DNA of 64,000 bases from Thecaphora thlaspeos (taxonomy: Eukaryota; Basidiomycota; Ustilaginomycetes; Urocystidales; Glomosporiaceae), in assembly GCA_900291925.1 (NCBI GenBank), contig UWYS01000022.1, positions 238,501-302,500 of the forward strand. Direction: 5' to 3'. Positions 11,864 to 22,489 of the stretch are shown here, in pieces (the first letter of the stretch is position 1; every line of letters begins with the position of its first letter). A program made the position numbers and the translations under genes. Below the pieces are notes generated by a model. The model made no database searches and was not told the DNA's origin. It saw nothing but the letters and a program-made list of their open reading frames with translations.

Positions 11864-13690
11864 ATGCAGGGCTCCTGTGAGCAGCCCCAGCGCCACCAGC
11901 GCCAGTACCGCCCGCAGGGCCGCAGCTGGGATGGCGCGTCCACTATGTCCACTCGCGGCGCTGCCACCTCGACCAACAGCATCGCTCTGACCCGCAACCG
12001 CTGGAGTCAGCCCACATCGCGCGATTCCCAGCCCATTGCACCCAGAGATCCTTATTCCTTGCCCTACTCTTCCGCCTCGAGCTACAGCGAAGGGATCACG
12101 TCGCTAGACGGCTACGGTGGATACGGCTACGATAGCCGAGGCTGTGGCATATATGCTGACAGCGGAGGCGGCGGCAGTAGCAGCGCTCTAAGCTTTGAAC
12201 AGGAGCAATACAACGTACGAATCCGAGAGCAGTCGTCGGAGCCAATGGAGTACTACACCACCCAGCCCCGCAGCCTTGAGCCCGCCGCACTCGACCCGGA
12301 GCTCGGAGAGCTGATCATGAAACTGGCAATGTCGCCCCTCTCGTCGAGCGACCTCTACTACCATCTGGCAGCGCAGCCTAGCATCTTTCAGGGTACCGAC
12401 GAACCTCGCGCTCAGATCGAGCAAATTCTCGCCAGCGTCGCAGCGCTTAGGAGGAGGGAGCTGCAGATGCGCCAGCTCGCCGCAGTAGAGCCCGAGGGAG
12501 CCCTCCACCAGGAGAACGCCGGTCGACAGTCGATACAAACGTACCAGCACGACGTCTCGTCCCCCAGCTACGCACCTGCAGCTTCGCCCTTCTACAGGCA
12601 GTCGGAGCCGCAGAGCTCTCCTACTGAGACAGTCGTCAGGAGCCCCTCGCCGGCCAGGTCGACCATCCTCCCTTCCACCAAAGACAGGAGCAGCTCGGCC
12701 TCCATCTGGGCCATCAAGATTGCCGAACCCCAGCAGGAAAGTGTGGAGCCCAAACGAAGCGAGCGAGCGCTGGAGCTCTCTCGCAGTTCGCCTACGCCTT
12801 CGGAACCGGCAGAGCGCGTCAGTTCGAGCAACGAGGTGCGGATGAAGAGGATGACGCCCCCGAAGGCCGCGTCGGCTACCATGGGCGAGTCGAGCGGCTG
12901 GTCCGACCCCGGAGACGATCAGGAAGATTTTCAGCAAAAAGATCAACAGCACGAACAGCAGCTCAATCAGCAGGATTGCTCGCGTGAGCCGGCGCCTCCT
13001 CCGACCTCGCCTCACATGGCCGCCACGCCTCTCGTTGCCGGCGCACAATGTCCCGCCAGGCAAGCTGAGGTCGAGTCCGACGAGCGAGGCAGAGCAGAAA
13101 CCCCCATTGCGCAGAAGCCTTCTAATTTCGTGGTGGAGAAAGGCGATGTGCTTGCTCGACTCACCGAAATGGAGCGCGCCGTGCTTGACCTAGTTGTGGG
13201 TAGCCACGCGTCGACGCCTAGGCCTGAGGCAATTAAGAAGACATACGGAAATTGACACCCCTTGCCCAACCCCTCGTCTCGCTGCTCTACGCCAAAGCAC
13301 AAGAATTCTTTGGACATCAACACGGTCTGCGATCAGCTGTGCAAGCTGCACCAGGAGTCTGCAAACGGCCTGGCGGTGCACACCAGCGACCGAGGCGGAC
13401 GAGACGCAACGCCGCCGGCCTCATCGACAACCTCCGGAGCCATCATCTCGCCCGTCGGTTGCCGCCAGCGCAGCCGTTCCTTCCACGCCATGAGCCGCGA
13501 GGACCTAGCAGACAGCGTGGCCGAAGCCGAGCAGGACAACAGGAGGCTCTTTGACGAGGTGGTCCGCCTCCAGGCAGAGACCGCGGCGCACCGTCGAGAC
13601 TTTGCAAGGTGGAGCAGGAGGACCGTCAATGTGGTCGCCGAGCTGACCAGGCGCATTGCCTCAAAGGAGGACGGCGAAATCGAGCTGTGA
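11864..13690 (+). CDS. Unrecognised low-complexity protein with C-terminal coiled coil
   Basis: I do not recognise this protein. The proposed model has two exons, 11864-13195 and 13304-13690, giving 572 aa. The intron would use GTGGGT and an AAG acceptor, which keeps frame and joins AVLDLV to NSLDINTVCDQL. Without splicing the first frame stops at 13255. The N-terminal 100 residues are rich in Gln, Arg, Ser, Tyr and Gly. The middle (about 110-200) contains a possible folded segment with regular Leu/Ala spacing. Residues 200-400 are Ser/Pro/Gln-rich and probably disordered. The last 65 residues are a charged amphipathic helix that should form a coiled coil. The intron is the weak point: an AAG acceptor is unusual, though RVB1 in this window also needs one. 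A separate 463-aa protein ending at 13255 is the alternative. Confidence 0.5.
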
Positions 13691-13992
13691 ATAAGAGCCG
13701 AGGGAATGAGTGAAGAAGAGGAAGAGGGTCGACGTTGCAGATCCCACAAGCCACCCCGCGCAGCTAACAAGTCGTCACGGTCCTGGTTCCCGTCCCGCGG
13801 GACGCCTGGCGCAGATCCCAAACAGTTTCTCAGAAGAGACCTGCGTTCGCTGCCAGCCAGATCTCCATTGTAACGCCACCACAAAGCGCAAAGCGCCGAC
13901 ACAAACGTAATTGAGCAAACGTGACGCGCAGCGACAGAGATGGATAGCAGCAAGTAACAGTGGCGATGGAAGTGAACTACTATACATGCGCC
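13691..13992. other. Convergent 3' intergenic region
   Basis: About 300 bp lie between the stop codons of the unrecognised protein gene and CCT2. I see no gene or notable repeat. Confidence 0.4.
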
Positions 13993-15840
13993 CTAATGTG
14001 CCTCCCTCCTCCTCGGTGCGCATTTGAGGATATTGTCCACCCTGAGGATCATCTCAGCCGCCTCGCTCGCGCTGATGACGACCTGCCTCTTGAGCTTCCA
14101 GCTCTCGGTGACGCCCTTCTTCTTCATGTCGGCGATGCAGTTGTTGTCCAGGTCGAGGCCAGCGTTCCTCTCGCCGTTCTGGTGGGCGGCGCGGAGGCGG
14201 GCAACAAGGTCGCTCGAATCGAGACCGGCATTGTCGGCCAGGATGGTGGGGAGCTGTCGGAGAGCGCGCGCAAACGACTCGGTCGCAATGGCCTTCTTGC
14301 CAGGTGTGTGTCGCGCCGCCTCGTCGACCACCTTGGACATGCCCATCTCAGCGCACCCTCCGCCCAGCAGTACCTTTGTCTCCTTGACCGTCTGCGAGAG
14401 GACTGAAAGTGCATCGTGTAGTGATCGCTCGGCCTCGTCGAGCATTTGTGACGTCGCACCCCGCAGCAACACTGTGCACGCCTCGCCGGCCGCGACACCG
14501 GAAAACTTGATCAGCTGCAGAGGGCCGATCGGTCAAGTTGAAGAGCGAGACGGTGAGACAGGAGGGGAGGAGGAGGATTGGAAGGTCAGAAATGGCCGTG
14601 TCGTGTCGAGGAGCGTGGCGCGCCGCGTGTCGTTGACTCACTTTGTCCTCTCCAATCATGATCTCCTCGATCACATCGCATTTGCCCAGCTTGACCAGGT
14701 CGGGCCTGTCAAACGTCGAGGCGATCTCTCCGCCGCTGACGAGCGCCAGCCTTTCGACGCCCTCGAAGTCGGCGTGCTCGATGCACATGATGCCCGCCTC
14801 AGTTAGGAGGCTCTCGGGGTAGTTGTAGATGAGCTGTCGGTTGACGAAGCAGGTGATGCCGTGCGCCTTGATCTTCTCCACCTTGGCCTTCATCTTTTCC
14901 CTCTCGGCCCTCTCGAGCTCAGCGAGCTTTCCGGTCCCTTCGACGCGCACGCGGGCGCCGAAGACCTTGATCTTGTCGGTGTCCATCGACGTGTTGCCGA
15001 TCAGGATCTTTGCATTTTCAATGCGCTTGGGACAGTTGGTGCCGATCTTCTTGTCAAGGATGAAGCCCTCATCGAGGTACGAGTCGGTCAGCTTGCCGCC
15101 CGTCTTTTTGATGATCTGGATGTTTTCGAGGTTGGTGGATCCCTTAAGACGAAGGACGGCGTCGACGGCGAGCTTGGCAAAGTAGTCCTTGTCCGTCGAG
15201 AGGACCTTGGAGGAGAGGGTGGTGCGGGCAATGTTGAGCAGGTCCTCGCGGAGGGCGGCGGGGTCGTCGCCGTGGTCATCGGCGGCCTCGTCGAGCGCTC
15301 CGAGCGCCGCGGTGCTGGCGATGCGGTAGCCCTCGACAATCGTCTGAGGGTGGATGCGCATTTCTATGAGCTTCTCAGCTTCGCGGAGCAGCTCCGCTGC
15401 CAGGACGCAGACGGACGTGGTGCCGTCTCCGACCTCGTCGTCCTGAACCTTTGAGATGTTGACAAGGATCTTTGCGGCGGCGTTGTCGAGGTGAATGGAG
15501 CGAAGGATGGTGGCGCCGTCGTTGGTGACGGTGATGTCGTTGGAGCCGACGGACTGGAGGATCTTGTTCATGCCCTTGGGGCCGAGCGTGGACTTGACGA
15601 GGTCGCCGAGCGCCAGGGCTCCGACGAACGAGGAGAGACGAGCATTTTCGGAGCGCTCTTGCGTCGCCTGATAGGTAGCGTTGCGTCGAGGGGGACGGGA
15701 AGGAAGTGGCCGTAGGGGGTGACAGATGTCAATTCCCGGTCACGCGATCGTGAGCGTATCCCGTGACGATAGCGAGCCATCAGAGAGGAAGGCGACGACG
15801 TCCCAAAGCTTACCTCTTGGGCGAAGATGGGTGCCGACAT
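13993..15840 (-). CDS. CCT2: CCT2, beta subunit of the cytosolic chaperonin TRiC/CCT
   Basis: Three exons, 15840-15814 (9 codons), 15667-14642 and 14514-13993, give 524 aa, the usual length for CCT2. Introns of 146 and 127 nt have GT-AG ends. The chaperonin folds actin, tubulin and WD-repeat proteins using ATP; an actin gene lies 8 kb away. Visible motifs are [10 protein letters not shown] and the NDGATIL nucleotide-binding block. The catalytic GDGTTS follows near residue 90, then the apical domain and the C-terminal GGGCAEM and [13 protein letters not shown] segments. The beta subunit is indicated by [23 protein letters not shown] and by the MSAPIFAQE...[11 protein letters not shown]-terminus. 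The tiny first exon was placed by splice phase and because beta subunits begin with such a short segment. Confidence 0.95.
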
Positions 15841-16630
15841 GGTATCAAAGAGGTCTCTGCAACCGGCTGTCTGGTCAGATGTGTGGGGAATTCGTGATTC
15901 CGGTAGGTGGCCTAGGGTTACAAAGTCGATGTAGCGGCGATTGTGGTGATGGAAGGGATCTCGGTGGGGCTGTTGTTCGTTGAAACGGAGTTGGCTGGTC
16001 GTCGTCGTGCAGGTCAAAGGAGGAAAGTAGGGTAGCGGCGCCTTGCGGAGGCCAACCTAACCAACACCAACCAGCACCTCGGCCTTTTGCGCAACACACG
16101 CATGGACCTCGCCCACTGGCCCTAGCTGGCCCTCTCCCATAGCCTGGCCCTTGGCCCTTTGCCCTTTGCCCTTTGCCCTTTGCCCTTTGCCCTTTGCCCT
16201 TTGCCCTTTGCCCTTTGCCCTTTGCCCTTTGCCCTTTGCCCTTTGCCCTTTGCCCTTGACCCTTGGCATTTTCCCCTCCTGGCGGGGCAGCCCGCCTTCC
16301 GACCTTCCGACACACGCGCCTCGCCGTGATCGACCTTGGTGACCCTCGGAGCCGCCCGTGCCACTCTCGCTCAGCAGCTCTTCGACCGGCCATCACAGCT
16401 CTGTCACGACACTCTTCCTTGCCTGTATATGCTGTACAGACAGCTCTCCTCAGGCCGCGCACGGGCTGACGCAGCGAGTCTCGCTCTTGCACGCTGCAGT
16501 ACCTTGCAAGATCCTTTATCCATGGCGGTGACTAGCCAAGGTTCTGAAATTCTCTCGTCCGGGTGGCAATACGGCGCAATGGTCCCCTAGGCATACTCTA
16601 GACGGCGCGCGCGACCTCAGGCTATTCCGG
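15841..16630. other. CCT2 upstream region and RIB3 3' region
   Basis: Both genes lie on the minus strand, so this stretch contains the RIB3 3' UTR and the CCT2 promoter. Its main landmark is the 7-bp minisatellite at 16152-16257. No additional gene is supported. Confidence 0.45.
16152..16257. repeat. 7-bp minisatellite (CCCTTTG)n
   Basis: Around 15 nearly perfect head-to-tail copies of CCCTTTG are present. The copies read as open frames in several phases on both strands (LCPLPFA, GKGQRAK repeats), a consequence of a 7-nt unit rather than coding. The tract lies between CCT2 and RIB3. Confidence 0.95.
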
Positions 16631-17516
16631 TTAAGCCCTCGGCCCGACGACGTCCTGGCCCTTTACCTCGATCCCGCGCAACCTGTCTTCCTCCTTCTGG
16701 CTCTTGAGCCGGTCCTGCAGCTGCTGCGGGAGCGGCCCCTCGCGCTCCTCGCGGTACTTCTTGAGCAGCTCGATGGTCGTAATTCGGAGGTTGTGCTCCT
16801 TGGCAAACTTCAGGCAGGCATCGCGCGAGGCGATACCGCCCAGCGGGTCGTCTGGGTCCACGAGCTCGCAGAGGAGGCCGGCCGGGGGCAGATTCGCCGC
16901 CTTACACAGGTCTGAGTGGGCCAAGGGATAGGGCGCAGCCGGGATGGAGGAAGAGCGTCCGTATCGATCAGCGTTTCCGCACACGCCTCAGCACCCTAGA
17001 GGATCTGTACGAGGGGCGCCTAGCCGTCGACTCACCGACGCTGGCCTCCGTGTGGCCCTTTCGGACCCGTACGCCCCCCTCAGTGTACCTCAGCGGACAG
17101 ACGTGACCCGGCTGTGTAAAGTCCTCCTTCTTGACATATCCTCTTGTTCCCTGCACTCCCTCCTGCTCGCCCTCGTCGCTCTGCGCCAGCTTGCGCGAGG
17201 TCAGTGCGCGGTCATGCGCCGAGATGCCGGTGGTGGTGCCCCACTTGTAGTCGACGGTAACGGTGTAGGCCGTCTTGTTCTTTTCGTCGTTCTTGGGGAC
17301 CATCATCGGGATTTCCAGCTCCTCTATCCGCTCGGGCGTCAGCGATATGCAGATGAAGCCAGAGGTGTGCTTGATGAACCACGCCATCTGCTCGGTCGTG
17401 CACTTGGACGCCGCAAGGATCAGGTCACCCTCATTCTCCCGGTCCTCGTCGTCCAGTACGACGACAATCTCGCCGCGCTCGATGGCCTCAATGGCAGCCT
17501 GGGGCGAACCAAACAT
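16631..17516 (-). CDS. RIB3: 3,4-dihydroxy-2-butanone 4-phosphate synthase (riboflavin biosynthesis)
   Basis: Two exons, 17516-17036 and 16911-16631, give 253 aa. The 124-nt intron joins GHTEASV to DLCKAANLPP with the split codon for Asp. The enzyme converts ribulose 5-phosphate to 3,4-dihydroxy-2-butanone 4-phosphate plus formate in the riboflavin pathway. The acidic metal-binding motif DDEDRENEGDL is at residues 22-32. The substrate-binding GTTTGISAHDRALT and the catalytic GHTEAS near residue 153 are intact. RIB3 proteins usually have about 210 residues; the excess is a Gln/Lys/Arg-rich tail of about 35. The frame stays open upstream of 17516, but the family starts here and upstream content is low complexity. 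An extra short 5' exon cannot be excluded. Confidence 0.93.
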
Positions 17517-18261
17517 ATTGGAGACGGACTTGGCGCGGCTGTCTTGAAGACTGAAGGAGCAGTGGGGCGTGGTCGGAGAGCCACCGAGCAAACTAGGCGA
17601 TGAACCACCAGAGAGATGGCAGGGCGTCCGGTGATATGTGAGCTGATGTGCCACTGTGAGAAGCGGAGCGGTGCGTTGCGGTGCGACCAAGAGGGACGGA
17701 CAACAACGAGGACGAGGGTGGGGATAGGGAGGGAGGGCAACGCGAAGATGCCGTGAGCGAGGGCCGGGAAAGCTTTTAGCAAGACGGACATTAAAGAACC
17801 GGCGATATGCAGGCCGGTTCAAGCCTCGGATGCACGCACCACGGCCGTAAGCTAGCTTCTTCCCTCCGAGCCCCGGCCAGCTCCCACGTCTGGTCGTCGG
17901 CCTCGCCCTGCGCACCGTCGCGTGACAGAGGCATCCGACGTACGGTGCCAGCTCCGCACCCACCACGCCTGGCCCCCGAATTCCGAATATTTAATATTAA
18001 CACAGCGAGCGCCGCTTCGCATGACAGCGTACAGCTTCGCTCGCGATACACTTACGAGGTTCGACATGACGAGACTACTCTACCGCCGGCTGACGACGCC
18101 AATGCTGTAGTCCTCGACGCCTCGCTACACAGGCCTCAGAGATCGAAGCTCGCACTGCATGTCGCAACCAGCGGCTCTAGGGTCTGCAATCGAGTGGGAT
18201 CCTGATGGCAGAATATAGGAGAGGGTATACAAACGGAAGCCCGGCGCTGCCATCCATCTTT
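17517..18261. other. RIB3 upstream region and 3' region of the fusion gene
   Basis: No gene is seen in these roughly 745 bp. An AT-rich patch (AATATTTAATATTAA) lies at about 17985-18000 inside otherwise GC-rich sequence and may belong to the RIB3 promoter or a transcription end. Confidence 0.4.
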
Positions 18262-20750
18262 CTATACCCGCCGGAAGGCGATCGACGTTGTCGAGGACCC
18301 TTTAGCACCGCCCTGGCGAGGTATGCGAGCGAGTGAGCGATATCAAGGCTTGCGTGAGCTAGATCGGCCACGTGTAAGAAGCACGGAGCGTAAGGTACTT
18401 ACAAAGGTAAAGGTCGGCGTGGGGATGACCGTGTCGACCTCGAAACCTGGCAGTCGTCGAGCAGGCGGAGCGCGATCAATCATGGCTAGGCGTCAGTACT
18501 TGTCCCCAAGTGTTGGCGCTGCGAAGTCGGGGACTTACCGGCACTTGTGAAGCGCTCCACCAGCTCTTGCTCGGTAAAGTTGCAGCTGGTGATGAGGAAG
18601 ATGCCACCCTTTCGGCCATTCTTCGGCGGCTTGACCAGCCTCTCGACGGCCTGCGTGTACAGCTGGATCGGTGTCTTGCCGTCGATGGGCTGAGATGAGA
18701 GCGCGATGGCATCCATGGTACCCTTGTCGCAGACCAGGTCCCACCCCTCTTCGCCGCTCTCGAGCTCGCTCTTTGGCATCTGGTTCAGCTTCTCCACCTG
18801 CGCGGCATCCATCAAGTCCGCGGGCAGGAAACGGACGCCAGGGCAGTCGCCGCCACGCTTTTCGCCGACGGCCTTAGCCAGTTGGATCGAAGCTTCCGAG
18901 TAGTCGACGCCAACCATCTTCTCTGCGTCGATGACATCCTCTAAATCGGCCGAAGACTCCAGCATCTCGAACAGCAGGTGGCCGTTCCCGGTCCCCAAAT
19001 CGAGCACGGTGGGGGCGGCCGCGCCCCCTTCCTCCCTCTGTGCGACGACGGCGTCGTCGTTGTAGTGCCTCTCGAGGTGTCGGATCATGCGCATCACCGC
19101 ATCTTCACCAAACCACACCTCGCCCTCCTCGCCGATCTCCTCGAACGTGCTGACCTCTCGCTCATAGACCGAGTCCCAGTGCGCCTTGGTACCGAGCTTC
19201 GACTCAGGCAGAGGCTCGCCTCCGTCGGCAGCCTTGGACTCGCCCGCGTCCTCCCTCTCGGCTCCCTCTACCTCGCCGGCCTTCGCGGAGGATGGTCGGG
19301 CCACGTCGCGCTTCACCTCAACGTACACGCTCTCGCCAATCCGGACGGTTCCGAACTCGTCCGAGTCGAGACCAAGCTTCTCGGCTTCCTCAGCCAGGAG
19401 CTTCGGTGGCTCGTTGACGTCCTCGGGCGTCAGTCGGAAGCTGCCCCAGTGGATGCCGTAGCTCTTCTTGCTCTTGACGTCGCGGTGGAGAAGGACTGAA
19501 TCCTGAGGAGCGACGTGTACAGTGGACATCACCCAGCGTGGAAGGTATGCGCCGATCGGGATTAGGGAGAGGTCAAAGGGGCCCAGCAGGTCGCCGATCT
19601 CCTTGAAGGCGGGACAGGCGGGCAGGCTGTCCTCCTGGTCCCTTGCCGTGCCGCGCGGGACCGTCCGATAGCCGGTGTCTCCGGCGAAGAAGATCTTTGC
19701 TCCCGGTGTGTCAACATCGCCGGCACTGCCGCCGAGCGCTTCGAACGTCCATCCGGCCCACAAAGTGCGGTTGCGGTCGAGCAGGCCCCGCCCGGAGAAG
19801 TGCTGGGCGGGGACACAGGTGAGCCGAAGCGACTCGGTCCCTTGGAGCGAGATGACCGATTGCTGCCACCAGTCGCACTCGGTCATCTGCGCCTCGGACA
19901 GGTTAAAGTTATCCTTGAACCATGTACGATTGCCGAGCGTGCAGAAGATATGCGGCGGCTGGAGGCCAGACGAGGTGGGGGGGTTGAGCAGCTTGGCGAC
20001 GGTGTTGAAGTCGAGGTGGTCGTAGTGGTTGCTGGGGACGGAAAGTGGAAAGAGATGGTTGTTTGATCGTTCGGAAAAGACGGGAGGGTCAGCGGGCGAA
20101 AGTGTCGCAAGGAACTCGTGCACAGCCTTACAGTCGCTTGGGCGCCGGCGCTAGACTCACTGGCTCAGTACGACGGCGTCCGGCCAAGCTTTGTGACCAC
20201 CGTTGAGGGTCTCCTCGATGATCTCCTCAACCGAGGTGGGGCTTTCCGTGTATCTCTCCGGACCCAGCCACTGGAAGGGCGAGCACCTTCTCGACAGGAC
20301 CGGGTCACAGAGGACGGTGATCGTTCGGCCGTCGCTGCCAATCGGAATCTGGAGGTGGACGCCGGCGTGTCCCAGCCAGGTGAAGGTCACTCCGCCGATG
20401 TCGGAAGATGAAGCGCGGTCCGCCGCCTTGGCCTCGGCTGTCCAGCCCGGCTTGAGGACGCTAGGCAGCTCGGGTTCGCCGGATTTGTTGGCTTTCTTGG
20501 GTAGAAGGGCCACCTTGTCCCAGTCGAACAGCCTGCCACGGAGGAACGTGAGGAAGGAGTTCTCTGCGGCCGACGGCCACGGTGACCTGAAAGAGCGCTT
20601 CGACACGTCCAGAGGCTGATCTTCGGACTTGGGCTTTGCCACATTGGCCCAGTGCGGTGGGGGCGTGGTGCGGTAAAAGGCGGGTGTGAGCTGCGACGAG
20701 GGGGCCGAGACGGTCAGCCCAGAAGTAGAGCACCCAGCTGTTGACGACAT
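18262..20750 (-). CDS. NAPE-PLD-like metallo-beta-lactamase fused to EFM4-type eEF1A lysine methyltransferase
   Basis: Four exons, 20750-20161, 20031-18539, 18446-18403 and 18312-18262, give 725 aa. The N-terminal half is a metallo-beta-lactamase-fold phosphodiesterase of the NAPE-PLD family, which releases N-acylethanolamines from N-acyl-phosphatidylethanolamine. All expected zinc ligands are present: SHNHYDHLD (His197, His199, Asp201, His202, restored across intron 1), PAQH (His274), FAGDTGY (Asp315) and IHWGSF (His391). After a charged linker (about 437-471) comes an EFM4/METTL10-type methyltransferase that modifies translation factor eEF1A. It shows SKLGTKAHWDSVYE, EEIGEEGEVWFGED, the SAM motif LDLGTGNGHLL (about 540) and DKGTMDAI (about 632). 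Small exons 3 and 4 supply the conserved FTFGGAKGS...FRR ending. Exon 2 crosses the junction as one open frame with no Met between the domains. The start at 20750 is the only upstream ATG in frame; the Leu-rich sequence before it has none. Confidence 0.87.
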
Positions 20751-21317
20751 CCTGGAGGCAAACTTGCGAGTGGCGGAGCGGGCAGCATAGATTCCAAAGC
20801 CAAATATTAAGGTGAGCAGATCGGGTTCGTGGATCACTCTGGAGGGAGGTGATTTGTCGACGGAGAGGATGGGAGAATGTAGGTGCGTTCGTGTGGTGGT
20901 TGGTGGCAGCTTCCTTGATGAGGAATGAGCGTTGCTGAGGTCCACCCACGGAGGAAGGCTGAGCACGCCTCGACCGCTTCGTCAGAAGGGAAAATGGCGA
21001 GGAAAATTGCTGCAAATAAAGCGGCACCACGACGAGGTGCGGGTGCGCCCGGGCTGGGTCTGGATTCCGCCGGACCAGCCCGGAGCCTCCACACACCATC
21101 CGCACAAATGAGGTTGAATCGGAACACGGCGAGCGCGGAAGAGCACAAGATGAGAAGCACCTGCCCCCACCCGCCTCACGCCCTTCGCACCCACGGCAAG
21201 CACTCTTACTTCCTCGACATCCTCTCTTCGCCGGCTAGCGCAACACTGCCGAGAAAAACACAGCGGCTACTCAACTCTACCTCCAACGCCGTAAGAGCTG
21301 ATCAGGATTGAGCCGAG
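20751..21317. promoter_or_regulatory. Divergent intergenic region between the fusion gene and HIS6
   Basis: About 570 bp separate the two start codons, so both promoters should be here. No binding site is claimed. Confidence 0.4.
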
Positions 21318-22489
21318 ATGGCTTCGACAGAGGCGGCCAGCAGACGCAGGAGTGTCTTCCGACCATGCATCGACCTCCACGAGGGCGTCGTCAAGCAGAT
21401 TGTTGGCGGCACCTTGACCGACCAGGACCGCGAGGCGGACGGCCAACAGAGCAAGCTCAGGACCAACTTTGTCGCAGAGCATAAGCCGGCCTACTTTGCG
21501 GAGTTCTACCGGAAGCACAACCTCACCGGAGGTCACGTTATCAAGCTTGGCCCCAGGAACGACGAGGCAGCCGCATCGGCCTTGCAGTCCTGGCCAAAAG
21601 GTCTCCACGTTGGAGGCAGTATCACAGACGCAAACGCCAGCGAATGGATCGAAAAGGGAGCAGAGAAGGTGAGGGAGACGAGTAGGCAAGTCAGGCCTAG
21701 AATAGAGGCCGGCCATGGCGCTAACCCCTCATCTTTCCGCCCCGCAACCTCACTCTTGGCTATTGGGAATTATCCGACAGGTAATCGTGACGTCGTACCT
21801 GTTCCCGTCCTGCAAGTTTTCGCTTTCCAGGCTGCAGGGGCTGCGAGACCAAGTGGGGAGGGAGAACCTGGTGGTCGACGTCAGCTGTCGACGTCGGGGC
21901 GAAAAGTGGATCGTCGCGATGAATCGGTGGCAGGACATAACCGACATGGAGGTCAACAAGGAGTCGCTCGATCTTTTGTCAGAGTACTGCAGCGAGTTCC
22001 TCATACACGCTGCAGATGTCGAGGGCCTCTGCCAAGGAATCGACCAGGAGCTGGTGCAGAGTGAGTCGCTCGCTGTTGTGTTCTCTGAAGAATCGGCGGT
22101 AACGCTGACAACTGACGTCAAAATTCTTTCGATCTTACCTCGTACGGCGATCCGTAACTCATGCCCAACCTACCGACCTTGCGCAGACCTGGGCGAGTGG
22201 TGCACCATCCCCACCACATATGCCGGCGGCGCTCGACGTGAGTGATCCAACTGCTGTCTGGTACCGGCCGATTTTGCAGAACCTTCCCGTCCTGGCAGAC
22301 TGACCGCCCTCCGCCCTACCCCTTCACCAATTGACGGCTGTTCCTACCTGGGCAGACATGGGAGACCTCGAGCTCGTCGATCGGCTGTCGGGCGGCAAGG
22401 TGGATCTGACCTTTGGCAGCGCTCTCGACATCTTTGGGGGGTCGGGCGTGACATTGGAGGAGCTGATCAAGTGGAATGAGGAGTCTTGA
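21318..22489 (+). CDS. HIS6: ProFAR isomerase of histidine biosynthesis
   Basis: Four exons: 21318-21668, 21781-22060, 22187-22237 and 22356-22489, giving 271 aa. Introns of 112, 126 and 118 nt are GT-AG. The enzyme is the eukaryotic HisA-type TIM barrel (phosphoribosylformimino-5-aminoimidazole carboxamide ribotide isomerase), the fourth step to histidine. Seen in order: [18 protein letters not shown] at the N-terminus with the catalytic Asp, [37 protein letters not shown], and [16 protein letters not shown]. The phosphate-binding end [10 protein letters not shown]...[21 protein letters not shown] follows. Exon 3 is only 51 nt and was recovered from the conserved [18 protein letters not shown] segment. 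Length matches fungal HIS6. Confidence 0.95.

Noticed and set aside
16057..16364. Open frames of GKGQRAK or LCPLPFA repeats, or a CRISPR-like array
   Set aside because: The unit is 7 nt without spacers, so it is a minisatellite. Repeating peptides in all frames are a by-product.
20751..20966. N-terminal extension of the fusion protein up to 20966
   Set aside because: The codon at 20966 is GTG and no ATG occurs in frame before 20750.
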